64,000 nt of DNA from Liolophura sinensis (lineage: Eukaryota; Mollusca; Polyplacophora; Chitonida; Chitonidae): positions 46,187,116-46,251,115 of the forward strand of contig NC_088301.1 of NCBI RefSeq assembly GCF_032854445.1, in the 5' to 3' direction. Made by a program: the position numbers and the translations under genes. Of this stretch, positions 1 through 15,200 are shown one piece after another. The number at the start of each line of letters is the position of its first letter. The first letter of the stretch is position 1. Below the pieces are notes generated by a model. That model ran no database searches, was not told the origin of the DNA, and worked only from the letters and a program-made list of their open reading frames with translations.

Positions 1-202
1 TTGAAATCTGTTTCTGCTTCACCATATAGTGACCATTTGCCAACTGTCATACAGTCGTGCCTACTATGGTTTTTCTCTTTATGCTGTACATAGTCTTTTA
101 TATTACAATATTAAACCTTGATTTCATATATTACATATAATAGATATTAAATGTATGTGTGAAAGAAGATTGTGAAATATATCTCATGGTTTTCCATTTC
201 AG

Positions 203-284
203 AGTTCGCAAATGGGCAAGGGATTTTGGCCGAAAGATATTCAACACTACCAAACATGCGACTGGGATAGCTAAATTAGCCAAG
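203..284 (+). CDS. CACNA2D3: alpha-2/delta visible exon 1 (N-terminal region after signal peptide)
   Basis: Begins after the acceptor tttccatttcag with one base completing a split codon, then reads [13 protein letters not shown]...ATGIAKLAK and ends in phase 0 at gtaaat. The V.KWA pattern corresponds to the start of mature alpha-2 (VKSW/VKKW in vertebrates). The exon with the start codon and signal peptide must lie upstream of base 1. Confidence 0.9.
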
Positions 285-3200
285 GTAAATATGCTGCATT
301 TATGTAACATTTATATGCATATACATGATTATACACGTATACATATGTACACCTAGTACGTTCTATAAATGCCTGTTGAGCCAGTGGGTTTGTCTGGTGC
401 TATATGCATTAGACTGTGGGAAGAATGGTGTCATTTTCACCAATACTTCATTTAAACAGTGGCAGGTTGTCACTGAGTTCCTGGAGGACACAGTCCAGGA
501 ACTAACTGGAAACGTCTGGTCCAAATCCCAACAGGGAACCAATACAGTTGGAGTAAAGCATGGAGATTATCAGGTGTAAAGGTTGCTCTGTTGAACCTTG
601 TTGCTTATACCTTTCATAGCTGTAGACTAAGGACATGAGCTATGGTCATGAGTGAATTTAATCAATTTCGTAAGGTCATTTGGGAATGACAAGGGCATTT
701 TCTCATCTGATCGCTTGGCTGTCAAACTGCACTTCATGACTACGCCAATTTCAAGCATCATATCTGGTTTATCCAGTGCAGCTTGCCAATCCTTGCCCAG
801 ATATATCACTAAAGGCAACAAAAGCTTTTTAGCTTCACTAATTGGAGGTCTCCCATTTTCTGACATTGGAGACAATCAATATTTTATATTGTATGCATCT
901 AAGCGCTTTATGATGACAAGCTTCCATATGCTTTATTGTTTTTATGATCATCATTCATTGTGAAACACATTGAAAGGATGTTGTTTACTTCTATGTAGCA
1001 CTTGTAGGCCCATTTGAGAATAGCAAAAGGTTGCATCAATATGTGTTAAATATTTAGGTTAATCTGACAGCTTGGTGTGTAATGTAAAGTTCGTCTTTTT
1101 TCTACATGAAAGATATATTCATTGTGGAAAATTTATCATATACTGCAGAGGTTGATTGTGTGAAATCAACTAGTCAAAGAAAAACGTCCATCAAATTTGT
1201 GATATTATTCTTGGAATATGTCTATTGCATGTCTTAATTTGATTCTTATATTAGTTCACATATAGTTACAATTTTAAAATCAGATGTTAAATGACCCACA
1301 GACTTATTTTAGGAATAAGTTGTTATTACTGAGAGTATTGCATGATGTGAAGTATAAAATTGTGAACGGAAGATTATAATGTGTAAAGAGTAAAAGCCTT
1401 AATTGAAAGGATATTTGGAAGGTTGAGAAGTTGGTTAAGATGCATACAGAAATTGACAGAGTAACATCACAAAGTTTTTATATAGATAACAACTTCTGAT
1501 TTAGTTCCATGCTATATTTCTTGAAATGAATCAAAAGTTGTTATCCATGTATAGAAATTTTGTAATGTCAAGTTTAGACTTACTCCACATAAACAAACAT
1601 TTGGATAATGGTCACCTTATCATAGACATAGAACGAACTACACAAGGAACAGAATTACCGATACCCCACATGTGAATTTTGCCTGTGATATTGCATATAT
1701 GTGATATGCATCATGGGATTGTCTGTACCTTATGCATATAATAGAGGGAAGACAATATTTGGCCAGGACATGTAAAATGCTTTAAATTCCACATGGTATG
1801 AAAGTGTGCTTTGATCAAAAGGAGTTCCTTTCCAATCAGAAGATTAAAAAAGTTTCTTGGTATAGTGAAAAATTGCTTGGGGTTGTAATAAAAGTTTAAA
1901 TTTGTTGATAAGCAAATTGGTTCGTGTAAATACATTTCACCTATTTCACCAGTAGTTCATATTATGTTGATGGTAATTTAATGTGCCAGTTTGAGCTACT
2001 CACATTCCTCAACATTTCTGCATATGAAGGACCAACTTTCAGTGCAATTTATGCACATGTTGAATTCAGCGTTGGATTAGCCTGTGTGAGGGCTTCACAA
2101 AAAGTATAATTTCTTCACCCAACACAGAATAATGCCTTCAGAATATGTTGTGGATAAACAATTTGCAAAGTATTATGCAAACAAGTTGAAGAATTATAGT
2201 ATTTCATAATTTGTCATGTGACTGATGTTACAGTCTTGATGCATGTGCTGTCATGGCAAAAACAAGCACTTAGTCCAGTATTCACACCATTCAGTAACTT
2301 ACAATCCTGTGGCACACACAAGATTCAGATTTCATTCAGCTAAGGAACCATCAAGACTCTGTGCTGAAGTAAATTTAAAATTAGCCTTTTCCTGTGATGA
2401 GTCAAACTTATTTCATACATGTACATGTATGTAAGAGATTTCATTTAAAAGCAAAGAGGTTAAAAAATGACAGCCTACTTCTACAATCATTTCTCATTCT
2501 TACGATAAAATTTATGTTTACTACATCATTACTTCAGTTTTGTCACTTTTTCCAGTATAGGATGACATGTACTGCAAACCTTTTTGACCTCTAATGTACT
2601 TTTTTGTTGAATTTATGCATACAGTTGTTATGAAAATGACACTTTTGTGTATGTCACTAAAGACGCAAGCTTCATAAAACAGTGCTCTATACAACTCTTC
2701 CCCTTGTAGTTTTCTCAGAATGTCTCAAATATTAGTAACTGTTGTAGAGGTAGGGTAGGTTGTAGGTCGTTTGCAATTTGTTCCATCAAAAATCTCTCAG
2801 TTTATGGTCATGCAATAAGTTTCTGAGCATCACAGAGTTTTTTCCTTTTATACATATTATACGAGTATGTATTATTGAAGACAGCATGTATTTTGCTAAT
2901 GTTATTTGGATCAGAATGGTAATGCCATAATATAAATTCACATGGTTCATATTTCACACTGTTCATAATTTGTAATTATGCATTGAATTATTCAAAATCC
3001 AAATCTCCTACTGCTCTAAACTTGATCCATTTGAGTATTCCAGAGATTCCAGAGATATGGCTGTATACAGACATACACGGACATATATACAAGGACAAAT
3101 AGCAGCCAACGCATCCATCCATGATCTTGTCAAGATTACTGAGTGGCTCTATATAAGCTGGTTTGAGCATGCGTCTGTTGCTGAACAGTGCTGAAAAGTC

Positions 3201-6200
3201 AGGTAGAAACCATGCAGGCAGACCCATTAGTGCCAACTCAAGGGAGGTGGACTCCATCCCAGCTCCGCCATATTACAATTAGCACGCCATCCAGCCACTA
3301 ACTGTGCCAACACAATTGTTTTGTCTTTATCACCGCCATTTGTCAAATGTAGTCGATCACGGGTAGCTTTGTGTCCGCGGTTGACCAGTCTTGCTGGACT
3401 GTGGGTGAAAGATTGCGGGGCACAGCACTAAAGCAATGGACATATGCATCATAGTACCCCAGTTTTTCCGCCATTCTAATCAATACAAGGCTTTAGATAC
3501 AGTGTTGTTTTATCACATTATCTTGTTTATTGATTCCTGTGTAAATACTGTTACCTGTTTTACAACTTGTCATTCGATCTGGGAACTTAAATGGCCACGC
3601 TGTATTGTGAGTGGCTGTGTCTGAAGTCACTGATCAGAGTTATAATTACCTCAAGATGGAGTTGTCCAGGAAGTACAATGGGGAGGACTTAGTTGTCCAA
3701 GTATGACACTCTCACCAAGTGTACAAAACACCTACAATCAGTAGCTCGAGCATTTGAGGCTTAGCCATTGTTATACGGTGATCAGGTGGGGAATAGGAAG
3801 TTGGGTCGGGCGTGTTTTCCTTTAGCAACATGACACATTGTCTCAGTACTTAAGCCCATTTCTGCTTGGTACTAAAGCTTATCTGGGGTCTCAGGGCATT
3901 GCCGTTAGCATAGATCATTGGTCTGGGCACGGAGCTATATACCTTCATATGTTGCCATACTTCGAAGCAGATCATGGGTTAACTTCCCTTGCCTGATGGC
4001 AATTCAATTAGTTCAAGCTGCAGCTTGCATTGTTGTCTGCTGATACTTTTGTCCAATATATTCACTGAATTTAGTGAAGGGGGTCTCCGTGGCTCAACTC
4101 GTTAGCACACTAGCGCAGCGTAATGACCCAGGAGTCTCTCAGCAATGTGGTCACTGTCCATCTCATGCTAGCCGTTGTCGTATAAGTGAAATATTCTTAA
4201 GTACATTGTAAAACACCAATCAGACGAAAATGAATTTAGTGAACGACAATGTAAACACAAAGTGCTGAAAAAAAAAATTATCTCACATATACAGCACCTG
4301 ATACATTTTTGGTGATCACCATTGACAAATCAGTGGATTTTTTTTATTGTTTTCACAGTTTGAAATGTTTTCTACCAGATTCTGCAGGTTTAATAGCACT
4401 TCCCTGTGAGACCTTTGAATTATCATTGATAATTTCCTGACATTTGGATTTTCTTGTTTAATTACTGAATAAGCTGAGATAGCTAAGATCACATGACTTT
4501 CTTCTTAAATTGTGGACTGCAGGTATATGCTTTACTGAAGGTGGATGAAACCTGGTTATAGAGGCAAGATATGATGCACTTATGTGGGTTCTTTTGCAAT
4601 TTTCCCCATTTTTCTGCTGTTAAATATAATTTGTTCCGTTTTATTCCTCTCTATGTTAACAGCTGATTCTTCCTCACAAGCTGGATTCACACTGGCGACC
4701 TTAATGACGTGCTTTCCTGAACACACCATTAGCCCCGAATGCTGCCATAATTATCTCTGTACTCATGGTGCCCCGGGGCGATATTTTTCAGAAAATAAAC
4801 ACCACAATTGTGAAAGCCTTTCAATGAAGCAGCCTAATTTGAATTGAATCAGAGAAAAGCTGTTTTACAAGCATTTAGGCCAAAGATATAGATTTCACCA
4901 TTTAATGGAGTTGTTTTTATTGCAACTTTGTGTTTTTGCATCTGTGCTTCTTCCAAAATCATCAAGACCTCCAGGCCTAATTAGTTTGAAGAAAGTGGAC
5001 TTGCCAAACGTGGGTTCTCGACACAGTTTAGTGCTATGGTATTGGGGAGTATGCATTTTCTCCTAGCTGCCGCTAGGTAAATGGCTTTGCTAGATTGATT
5101 TCTCTTTCAGCCGATGCAGAAATATTGCTGTCCATTGGTAGTAAACTATTTAGGATTGTGTGCAAGGCTTTGAGTGTGTTCAGGACCAGTCAATTCCTGC
5201 TAGGCAAAGGCCTTGGGTGATCATGGCAAAGACTCTCAAAGCAATATCCATCTCCTTCAAGTATAGAAAAGATACTTGTAAATATTTCTGCATTTATAAG
5301 GGGAAAGTTGACTGAATAAGTATTATTTCATCTCTTGTCAGATGAGAAGTGCATGCATTGAGAAGGAAATCTATTAAGATGAATGTCTTGCGACCATCTA
5401 TTGTATTTTGATCATTAAATGTGTCAGAGAATATGCCACTTCATATTAGTAAGTGGATTTGATGAAGACGTTCTCCTTAATTGCTCTACTAGAACATGAT
5501 AATGATATTTGTCATTGAAACAAGAAACTGCTTCGCAGACAAAATGCTTATCGTTTACATATATTTGAGTTTCATCAGATCTGAAGTACAAAACAGATAC
5601 ATGTATGATAAAGAAGACTTGCATTACTTGTAAGTGAACATGTAAGCAAACAGTCTGGCCCACATGTATTTCAGGACATTCCCATCAGCACCATGACGAA
5701 TGTACTGTGTGATATTTTAATTGGAATGTGGCACAGTGACATTTATTTGCTAGGTTGATTGATTTATATTGGATCAACTTTTTTCATGTGTTATATTTTT
5801 TGACCTGTAGCCTGAATTTCTCTTTAGGCCAGGACATACCTTTTTCATGAAATCTCAAGATTGGTTGTATGACCTTGGTTGTATTGGCCCCTGATCAAGC
5901 CCTCAGTACTCGCCAAATTAGGTGGAGTGGTCACAGAGGCCATCTAAGATCTCATTGAATTGCTGGCGGAAATTAAGTGAGCCTGATTCAATTATTGGAT
6001 GAGTGTCAGTGCAATAAGGATAGGACTTGTGATATGTAGACAGTGCATGCAAATTTCAGAGAGTCATTCCAAAAGGTTTGTAGTGTGCTATGCCAACAAC
6101 ATGTACATAGGAAAGCCACTCATTGAGCATCACCATTTAGATTCCCTCAAATTCCAGTTTACATGTGTTTTAACACATACAGAATATACCTTATTGTGAT

Positions 6201-9200
6201 GAAAGATATACTTTATATCTGTATATACAGATACATGTAAATAGGGTGGAGACCTGTTTTGTTTAAAAATTGAAATTATGAAACAACCAGATTACCTGTT
6301 AGAGACGTGAGTGTGAAAAGTCAGACTTTCCCATACTCATTTTATTTTTAATAACAGCTTCTAGTAGCTCTAGAAGACAAAATATATCTGTTATTAGAAA
6401 GTACAAATTCAAAACTAGACATTGAAATTGATGTGAAGATACGTCCGAATGTGTAAAATATTGTTGTAGATTTTCTTACTTTTGTGGCACCTACATGTAC
6501 ATGACGTTTTTCTGGTGGCAACATTAATGGATTTAAGAAATAACATATACCACCAAGATTCTTCTTTATTTACACAGTTTTGTTGAAAATTTTCAGTACG
6601 TTAGGTGTTAGCATTTTGGGATTTGGTATCTGGGATGGTTTAGTTTGTACTGCAAACAGGTGGAATTTTTCTAGCCAATCTTCTCCAGTCTAATGAGCTT
6701 AATGGCCTGGCATTTGGAATTCAAGACTGTATTCATGACACCTTCATGGCATAGTGGTCCAATAGACACAGAGCACAATGGTTATGACAGATCTCTTGTC
6801 AAGATGGCGGAGGTCCATTGTCCTATCATGGCTACAGAATGAGATACTAAGGAACAGGACTATTCTTATTTGCCCATGGGAGAGAACGACCTTTCACCAG
6901 GAATTTACAAGTATTTTATCGCCTGGTACCATCACTAACAACTCGGTAACGAGTGGTGTGATGTATGAATAGACAACGTTGACAAGGCGACATCCAACAA
7001 TTCTGGGTAAAAGCCATTGTGGCTTGTTGAGACAGGAATCCATCGTCTTTAAAGCTGAGGCTTATGTCCATCAGTCATCTCTCCACATCACAGTTCTTTT
7101 GCTAAATCTTGAAAGCATTCCTGTGAAAAACAACACGCTGCAAAATATTGTATGGTTTTATGACAGTTAACCATTTTTTCGCAGTTTACTTTGTCTTTAG
7201 TTAACTGAACATGTGTCATTGTGTGGAAGAAGCCCATGACTGGCTTCCTTTGTCTTTACCCTAATGGCAGTAAATGTCTGTTCGCATCAAGGCTGCCAAT
7301 TTTGGTTTGTACATATACATATCTGGCAGCAACATTTATTTCTCTTAGGTATGTGTCTGATCTAAACACACCGAGAAACAGTAATGCCAAAAGAACAGCT
7401 TGATTTGTTGAAGTAAAATGAATGACAAAAAGAAAGGAAGTAACGTGATTGTGCCATATGCATAAGGGAATGACGATTTATCTCTCACTGGTTAGCATTT
7501 CAGCAGTTAAAAGGGTGGGCTTTAAAAGTTGTCTTTATGGGAAAGCCGCAAGATGTTTTTTTTATTATAGCTGTCATCATTAGACACCTCGAAAATTGGC
7601 TCTTATCAGTTGTCTGCATTTTAAAATGTCTGCTTTTTTGTTGACTTGGGGCAAAAGTGTGAAATGGCATTAAAATTGCAATTAGAAGAATTTTATGCAG
7701 TTGTCAAGATTTTGAAACCCTGTGGCTTTTTCTGGATCTGTTTGATCTCCGTTTACTACAGTCTACAATGTTTATACATGTATCTACATAATCACATCAA
7801 GAATTGTGTTAGGCAATTTTAAAAATATTTTCAAGGATTCTTTTTCCTTTGTATTTTCTTCTTACGGGTAGTGATGTTTTGTTTACAGCGCATGTACTTG
7901 GCCTTAGTTTTCTAGTTTCACTTAAATATTATAACTGCCTTCTAAATCATAGGCAGCATCTATCATGCTAATGTGTAAGATAGCCCTTGTAACAAGTGTT
8001 TCTGAGATAAGGTTTTATCTGTGAAAAGCTCTTAGTATTGCACAGGTAGGGCTGTTTGCCATTCCCCGCCTGAGTGATGGCCTTCTCCTGTCCTATTGAT
8101 TTTGGGCCATGCAACATGCGTGCATGATGTTGATATGTTGGCATTGTAATTATGCACAGCATGGTTTTATTTGTTCATGCAGAGACATTGATTATCATTT
8201 GTGGACATGCACTCACCCTACCTCTTCCTTTCATGAGTGTCATAATAGTCACGGAAGAACAACTTCTACATGTACATATGGCACTGATCATTAACCATTT
8301 TCATCAGATGAAATATGTGCCCACTTTGGTTCAATTTTGTTTTCTTGAGAATTATGTTGTAAAGAGGAGGAAATGACATTTACAAGTCTTTTTTCTTTTC
8401 TCTCTGTTGATTATTTGTATATATTATCAGTTCATTTCTTGCAGTAAATATATATGTGAATTTTAAGAAACATTTAATGAAAAAAAAATAAGAATATTAT
8501 GAGGAAGGTTTTCTTTCTTTTTGTTTAACCATTTACAATTTGCTCTAGAATGTTATACTTTGGATTCTTAATGTCTATGAGATTTGATCATGAGCAGAGA
8601 AAACCAGACAGATCTTGGAGGAAATCTTGAGAAAGCTAGGGAAAACCTCATACTGTGCAGTTTTGGCAACCTCTCGAATCAAGTTAATAAGAAGCTTTAT
8701 CGAAACTTTTTAGGGTAGAATTCGTCAGAAAAAGTTGTTATCCAACTATGTGTAGGGTCTGTACAAATGTAGTTATATTGTTTATACAGATGTTTTGAAA
8801 ACTGGAAAAAATGTTTTGAAACTGGAGTTGGAATATGAAGATGTAGAAAGTTGAGAAGACTCATTTGGTTTTTTTTTCATCATTTCTCCACATCAGAAAA
8901 TTTTATAATAAATATATATATATATATACATACATACATGTATCTGAGCTTTATCTTGAATATTGTTTACTTTCTGTCTTTTAAAATGTGGTTTATCACA
9001 TTAGAAACAATAAATTAATTAGCAAAAGGTGAAAAAGTATATTGCAAATTTTAACCAGAATTTGAGAAAATTCCCTAAAAACTCTTGATCCTGTCAAGTT
9101 GTGAGCTGTGGCAGCCAAGTATGTCCATTAGTCTTGGATCTTACTTACTCCAGTTCACCAATAGGGCAACGTAAAGCCATTGATTACTGAGGAAGAGAAT

Positions 9201-12200
9201 ATTGCTGCTCTAAAAGACTGGTAAGAAAAGAATTATTTGATGAAACTAAGTGGGTTAGTCATAATTTATAGAGTTATTTGATAGTAGCCAAAGCAAATTT
9301 CTGGTAAAGACTGTTGTGTGGAAAAGAGTCCATATGATTCGATGTGGAATGTTGGAGGTTTGAATAATCAATGACTTGTCCTGAATAAGTTTGTGGTATG
9401 TTCATCAGCATAAAGCTCAAGCAAGCCAGGCAAGCCTTTACTTCTCTCTATGTTTAAAGGAGCACTAGAAGATTGATTGCCTTTCACAAAGGGATTTTTT
9501 CATACAAAGGTTTTTCTGAATTACCAACTATGTATAATGAAATATTCCTTTCTTCCTTGACGAATTCCCATGAGTCTGTCTACATTCTGACATGTTGGGC
9601 TAGATCCCTGTGGCTTATGTTGTAGGTGAAGACCATACATCTTGTCATTTGTTTTCAACATCCACTGAAAGATGACAGGTTTTAATGGGGTTTTATAGCA
9701 CTTGGTGTACACTTGAGGAAGAGTGTAGCAAACAGTACAAGGATGTGTTTGCTAGCTGACTTCCTAAACTGGGAATTATTTCCTTTCATCTGTGGCAAAA
9801 GGATGTTTATAAGTAATAGAGTGCTTGTAGGTTTTTATTGATTGATTTAGACTGAGTGGGCTTCATTTGTAGAGAGATTGTTGAAAGAATTTCGTTAAAA
9901 TTGTTACTAAAAGAGGATATGTAAAGTCTTCTTATTTACGACATATACTGTGTCATTGTCATACAGCTCACACCATGACAGGAAGCAAAAAAAAAAAAAA
10001 AAAGCCTTTGTTGAAGGCTTCCTTTCATGCAGTTTCATAAGGTAAATGTAGTTGAGGTTCATTTGTCAGGTGTTAAAAGCTGTATGGGTTTCAGGCTGTG
10101 AACCATTCCTCAGTGGACTATAGCTGTACTAGTGTCTATAAAATTGCTCTTTTTGCTTGTGCTACTGTGACTAGATAAAATCAGAGAGGTCTATTTCATG
10201 TAGATCTCCGTGGCGCAATTCAGTTTCTGGCCACCCAATTAATCTTTAGTGTTCAAGGACGGCTTGTTGGCCAGTTGGCAAGATAGAAAGGGATGTTACC
10301 AGAGCACTAGTTATTGGAGATAGATGACAATTCTGTGTTAATTACTTGAGAGAGCCTGTATGTGGATCCTTTGCGGAGAGCAAAGACCGGCTGAGGCTGA
10401 TTCATGTCCACCATTTTGTCTGCAGTGCTTGACCAGCTGGTGACATGCTCTTGAGACGCTGACCTCAGTGATGGTTCTCCATAAAATTCTTCTGCGAAGA
10501 ATTGCTGTACAAATTAATATTGAGTCTTTCTTGCTGAAGAGACTGTATAAGGCTGCGGCAGTCTACCATTGTAAGGGCATTGAATCCGGCTGGAATCAAT
10601 CTACTTGGTATGATATGGTTCCCAGAACTCAAGCTTACTATTGATCCCAAGACTACTGTAAACTCTCATCTTTAACACAGCTCTGATAAACCTCTGACAT
10701 GGTACATGGTACATTCCCCCCTTGGGTCAAATCCAGATGGTCCACAATTCCAAGATGCTATTACAGATATTTGTGACCTGCTCTTTTTGTAATACTAAGC
10801 ATTAGATGTTATTTAAAAAATGAAAAATTCTTTGCTTTAAATGGTTTGATAGAGCTGAACATGCTGTTTATATAGCTATAGCTTAATCATGCACTGTAAT
10901 TCTTCAACATTTTAGACTGTTTGCAAGGTTCAAGCACATTCCGAAGGCATTATTCTGTACTGACTGATAAAAAAAATGCTCTTTCATAAGAGAAAAAGGT
11001 TGAGGAATTAAGTACATCATTTGATCTCTTAGTGTGAAATGCTTAGGCATTCAAATAAAGTTTTGCACATATTTTGAAACACTTTGAATTTTTGTCAGCT
11101 TTGGGGAACACTATTCTTTGAAGTATGTAGGGCCTCCTATATGTAATATATATGTTTCTTTCATATGGTTTTAATGTCTTTTCATTTTTGATAAAAAAAC
11201 AATCGTTTTATTCCAAGTGATCATTTTAGTTCATAGTACTGGTATGTAAATAGGATATTTCAGTGCAAATGTACATTAATTTCTTTCCACTAGCTTGGAT
11301 GTACCACTTGAATTCCCAATAGGGTTATAGAATGTGAGCATATATTTTAGTGGCAGAGGTGTGCATTAAGTAAGGTTAATCTTGATAGTCCCTAGAGAAG
11401 CGTGAACGAGTTTGGTCGGCCAATTAGTTCAGCAAGACCCTTGCTTTCTAAATGAGTATTTATTTAGTAGATTTGCTTGCTCCACTGCCACCTGAGCTCA
11501 CCATCTGAGCTCACCATCAAGAAGAAATCAAGGACCATCGTTTCTGGGATGGTCAGTTTTAGTTAGACGCGAGAAGTGGGAATATGCACAGTGACTTAAA
11601 TCAGATATGATTTAGCCCAGGAATGTCGCTTCTCAAAGATCTCCCCACGACACTCTTTTGCTTGGCTGTTGACCTATTGACCCTGTAGATCACCTGGAAT
11701 AATTCCTGTAAATTCTTAGACCTTCATGATGAAGGCAAAGGCATCCATAGGGGACCATGTCAAGTGTCTAATTAGGAGAAGCTTCACCTTAGAGCTCCAT
11801 CGAGATAGATACATAATCTGTAACTTAAGCTGATTTGCGTATCATTAACTTTATGATTCTTGCCTTGAAATTTCTGTTATTTCAATTACTGTTGTTTTCT
11901 TTTTGAAATAGTAAGAGTTTGAGATCCACATTCCATGAAATTTGTGTATAAAACTGAGATGTAATAACAAAAACATATCCTGCGTCTGCCCCTCTATGTG
12001 TCCATTTCCTTTTGTAGGCACACTATCTCTTGCAGCTATACTTATGGCCTGAGGCATTTTTTGGTGCACTGCACAATATATTGGGAAAATGTTAATATTT
12101 CTGTAAGAACTTCTTAAAGCATGGTTTCTTGGACTATTAATTTGCTGACGTCTTTTATAGGATGAACAGGGATATAAATTGGTAGTCAACAGCCAATTGT

Positions 12201-15200
12201 GTCACATTACATACAAAGTCTTGTAATGTGCTTTTTCATTTAAAATGTTTCTCAGTCCTTTTTATGATTTACTTATAAAATTGTCTTGACTGTGTCTTAA
12301 GAATAGATATGGGTAATTGTCTGCCTAAAGGCTTATGTTTTGAAACAGTATATGTCTGAATCTACTCATGGATGAGACATGCAGGTTGTGAACCTGCATT
12401 GGGGTGGCTGGGCATATATCCCTGTGGGCCCTATGTGCTGTGATAGTCTCAGATGAAATTAAATAGATGTTCTTGCAAATCAGGGTTATTAATAAGTTAA
12501 GGGACTTAAATTAAATAAATTATGTCATATCTGTCAAGAGATTTCATACCTGTGCACTCAAAAAAGATTGAAAAAAAAGATGAGGTTCGTATTTACTTAG
12601 CATGGTTGATCAAGATAATTTATGAATGTTGTTTAAATACAATATACTTTAATGAAGATATAAATAAATATAATGTTTGATACTCATAGATTGGTGATCA
12701 TGATGTAGTGACATCACCTTTATCTTAAATGCTTGTGTTTAATTTATACCCATACTAATTAATAGAAAAATACAAAAATTTCAGAAACAAGATACAGAAA
12801 GAGAAAGAAAGAATCTTTACGTATTCAGGTTTTGGGTGTCTGTAAACTTTCATAATGTAGGAGCTAATGTAAATTAGTGAGTACTTTTACTGAATCTGTC
12901 ATGTACATGTAGCTGTAGACTGTAACTATAAACACCAATGTCATATGCCTCAATCTGTTGACTGAAATCAATTTAAAATAAAGATATTGATGAGAACAGT
13001 CCTCTTCCCATAAAAGTTTCATAGCTTTGGTTAAAAACAGTATCTGTCCTAAAAAAATTTAAGGTTGGCTTTGGTCGCACTCACTGGTCTGCTGCCATTG
13101 CTGTTTAGTCCTTATTAAGCTGTGCTGTTAGTGGAACACCCTCAGTGCACATGACAGCTCTCAGCCCAGTGAGCCTGACACAATGCTTATACTAAAGTTT
13201 AATTGGTTGAGATTTGTTGATACAAGCTCGACAGCATGTGGGCTTTATCTTGACTTGGCCACCATCAGATAAGCGTCCAAATATTGACAGAAGCTGTTGT
13301 CTGCAGGATTGGCTTTTGGGAGAATTCTTGACTTTTTTCCCTGTGGTCCTCACAATGTTTCCATCCCTTCAAGCCTGTACAAACAACGGTCTGGTCGCAA
13401 AGTTTGGTTGGCTTCCAACAGTTGGCTGCACTGTGTTCCAGGTCATTAAGTCCCTATCCCATTGTCTGTGCTGGCTTGGCTCTATCTCTGAGTACGCCAT
13501 ACATAACAGTTGAGCATGGCCAACTGTAACTGAAGAATCGCCCAACCAAAGACACAGGAACACAGACTTCATGACTGTTATAGAGTTGATATAGCAAAGA
13601 ATATATCACACAACCAAACCATCATTAGTAATTCATTCATAAATTGTGTATAATGTATAGTGTATGAAGGAACATATTTGAATTCTGAAGAATGTGAATC
13701 CTTTTGAATGTTGAAGTCAGTCGTCCAAGATAAGAATGACATTTCAGTTTTAGTGTGGTACCTTTGAAAGAAGATACTTGGATTTCTATCAAGTACACTC
13801 CTTAAAATTACTTCAGCTTGATAAAACCAATGACTATTATCTTCGTCTCTTTCTTGTGTGTCACCCACACATTTGTGGGGTGTGGATCATATTCTGATAG
13901 CTACGATTTCTGTTTCATTTACATCATCTAGTTCATTGACCGAATTTTCAACACTGATTGTTCTGCAGTGCTTCTTTTTTTTCCTTTTATGGCTTTGCCT
14001 TTGATTGGGTGCTGTGAAGAAAGTGAAAAACATCCATTATCCTAAGAATTGTCTGAAGCCTTGCAGGTGGATATTAAGGATTTTTGTACACATAATGCTT
14101 AGCTGTCATTCTATATTGTTAAATGATTTTTGAAGAGAAAAACAAAACAACAATATTTTCGATTTTTTAACATGGTGTCTTTCAGTTTTCTTTGTATATG
14201 TAGTACATGCACCTGCTACATGTAAATAGTTTAAATTTCCTGATTCTGGTTCTGCTTATGCTGTATTCAGATAGTGACATCTACATGGTCTAAGCATGTG
14301 TACATTAAAGCAGGGAGCATGGCAGGTAATGGAAAGATCTGTTGATCCATGGGATGACAAGAGCTACATGCAAATGTCGATTCCTGCTCTGCTCAGGTGC
14401 ACAGAATGGGATTGTTTCAGGAGATTTGACCATGTCAACACAATTTAGGTTGCACTGGATGCATAGGATCCCAGTGGACATTACGATGGACTCTTTAATA
14501 CTGCATCTATCTGCGTAAGCCCTCCAGGGTGTCCATTTTGGTTTTACGGGCTAAACCCCTTCCTCAGTCCACCAACTGATTTTATCATGTGCCAAGCCGC
14601 TCTGTTTATTAGAGTCATACATCAATGTTGGGTTGATTTGGAATGAATCCAAGAGATTTCGTCCAAAATTAACAGAGGTTATTGCTTTGGGGTACAAACT
14701 GTGCCATGCGTGTGAGTGTATCATATGTTTATATCTGAGGAGTTTGATCAATAAGGATCCAGCAGTGCCAATCCTCATAGCACTGAGTTAAATAGAGCAA
14801 CTAGAGTAAAAACCATTGATTTGTCAGTGGAAATAACCCTCTACATATATGCCTAAAGAAAGAGTTAAATCGACTGGTTGTCTTTGTTCCATTGCTTTCT
14901 TTCTTCCTGAAACATCTAAATGCTACAACTGATTCAAGCAGCATTTGGTTACAAAGCACTGTTACTATCCAGATCCTTAGGACAGACATGTAAACGTTGA
15001 TATCAGGTCACAGAAATTATACTTTGTCATATGGTTTCATTGACCTTAATACCCGAAAAATTGATATTCACTACAGAGCAAGTACACAATAGATGTATAT
15101 TACTTTGAGGGATGAAGGTGTATAAATCACATGTACATCAACAAACATTCTGTAGGACACATAAGGTGTTGGTTCAATCACAGGGGGGCCTCCCTGTGAG

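Noticed and set aside
11851-12189. 112-residue - strand ORF in intron 1
   Set aside because: No motif, no splice context and composition like neighbouring intron; a chance frame.
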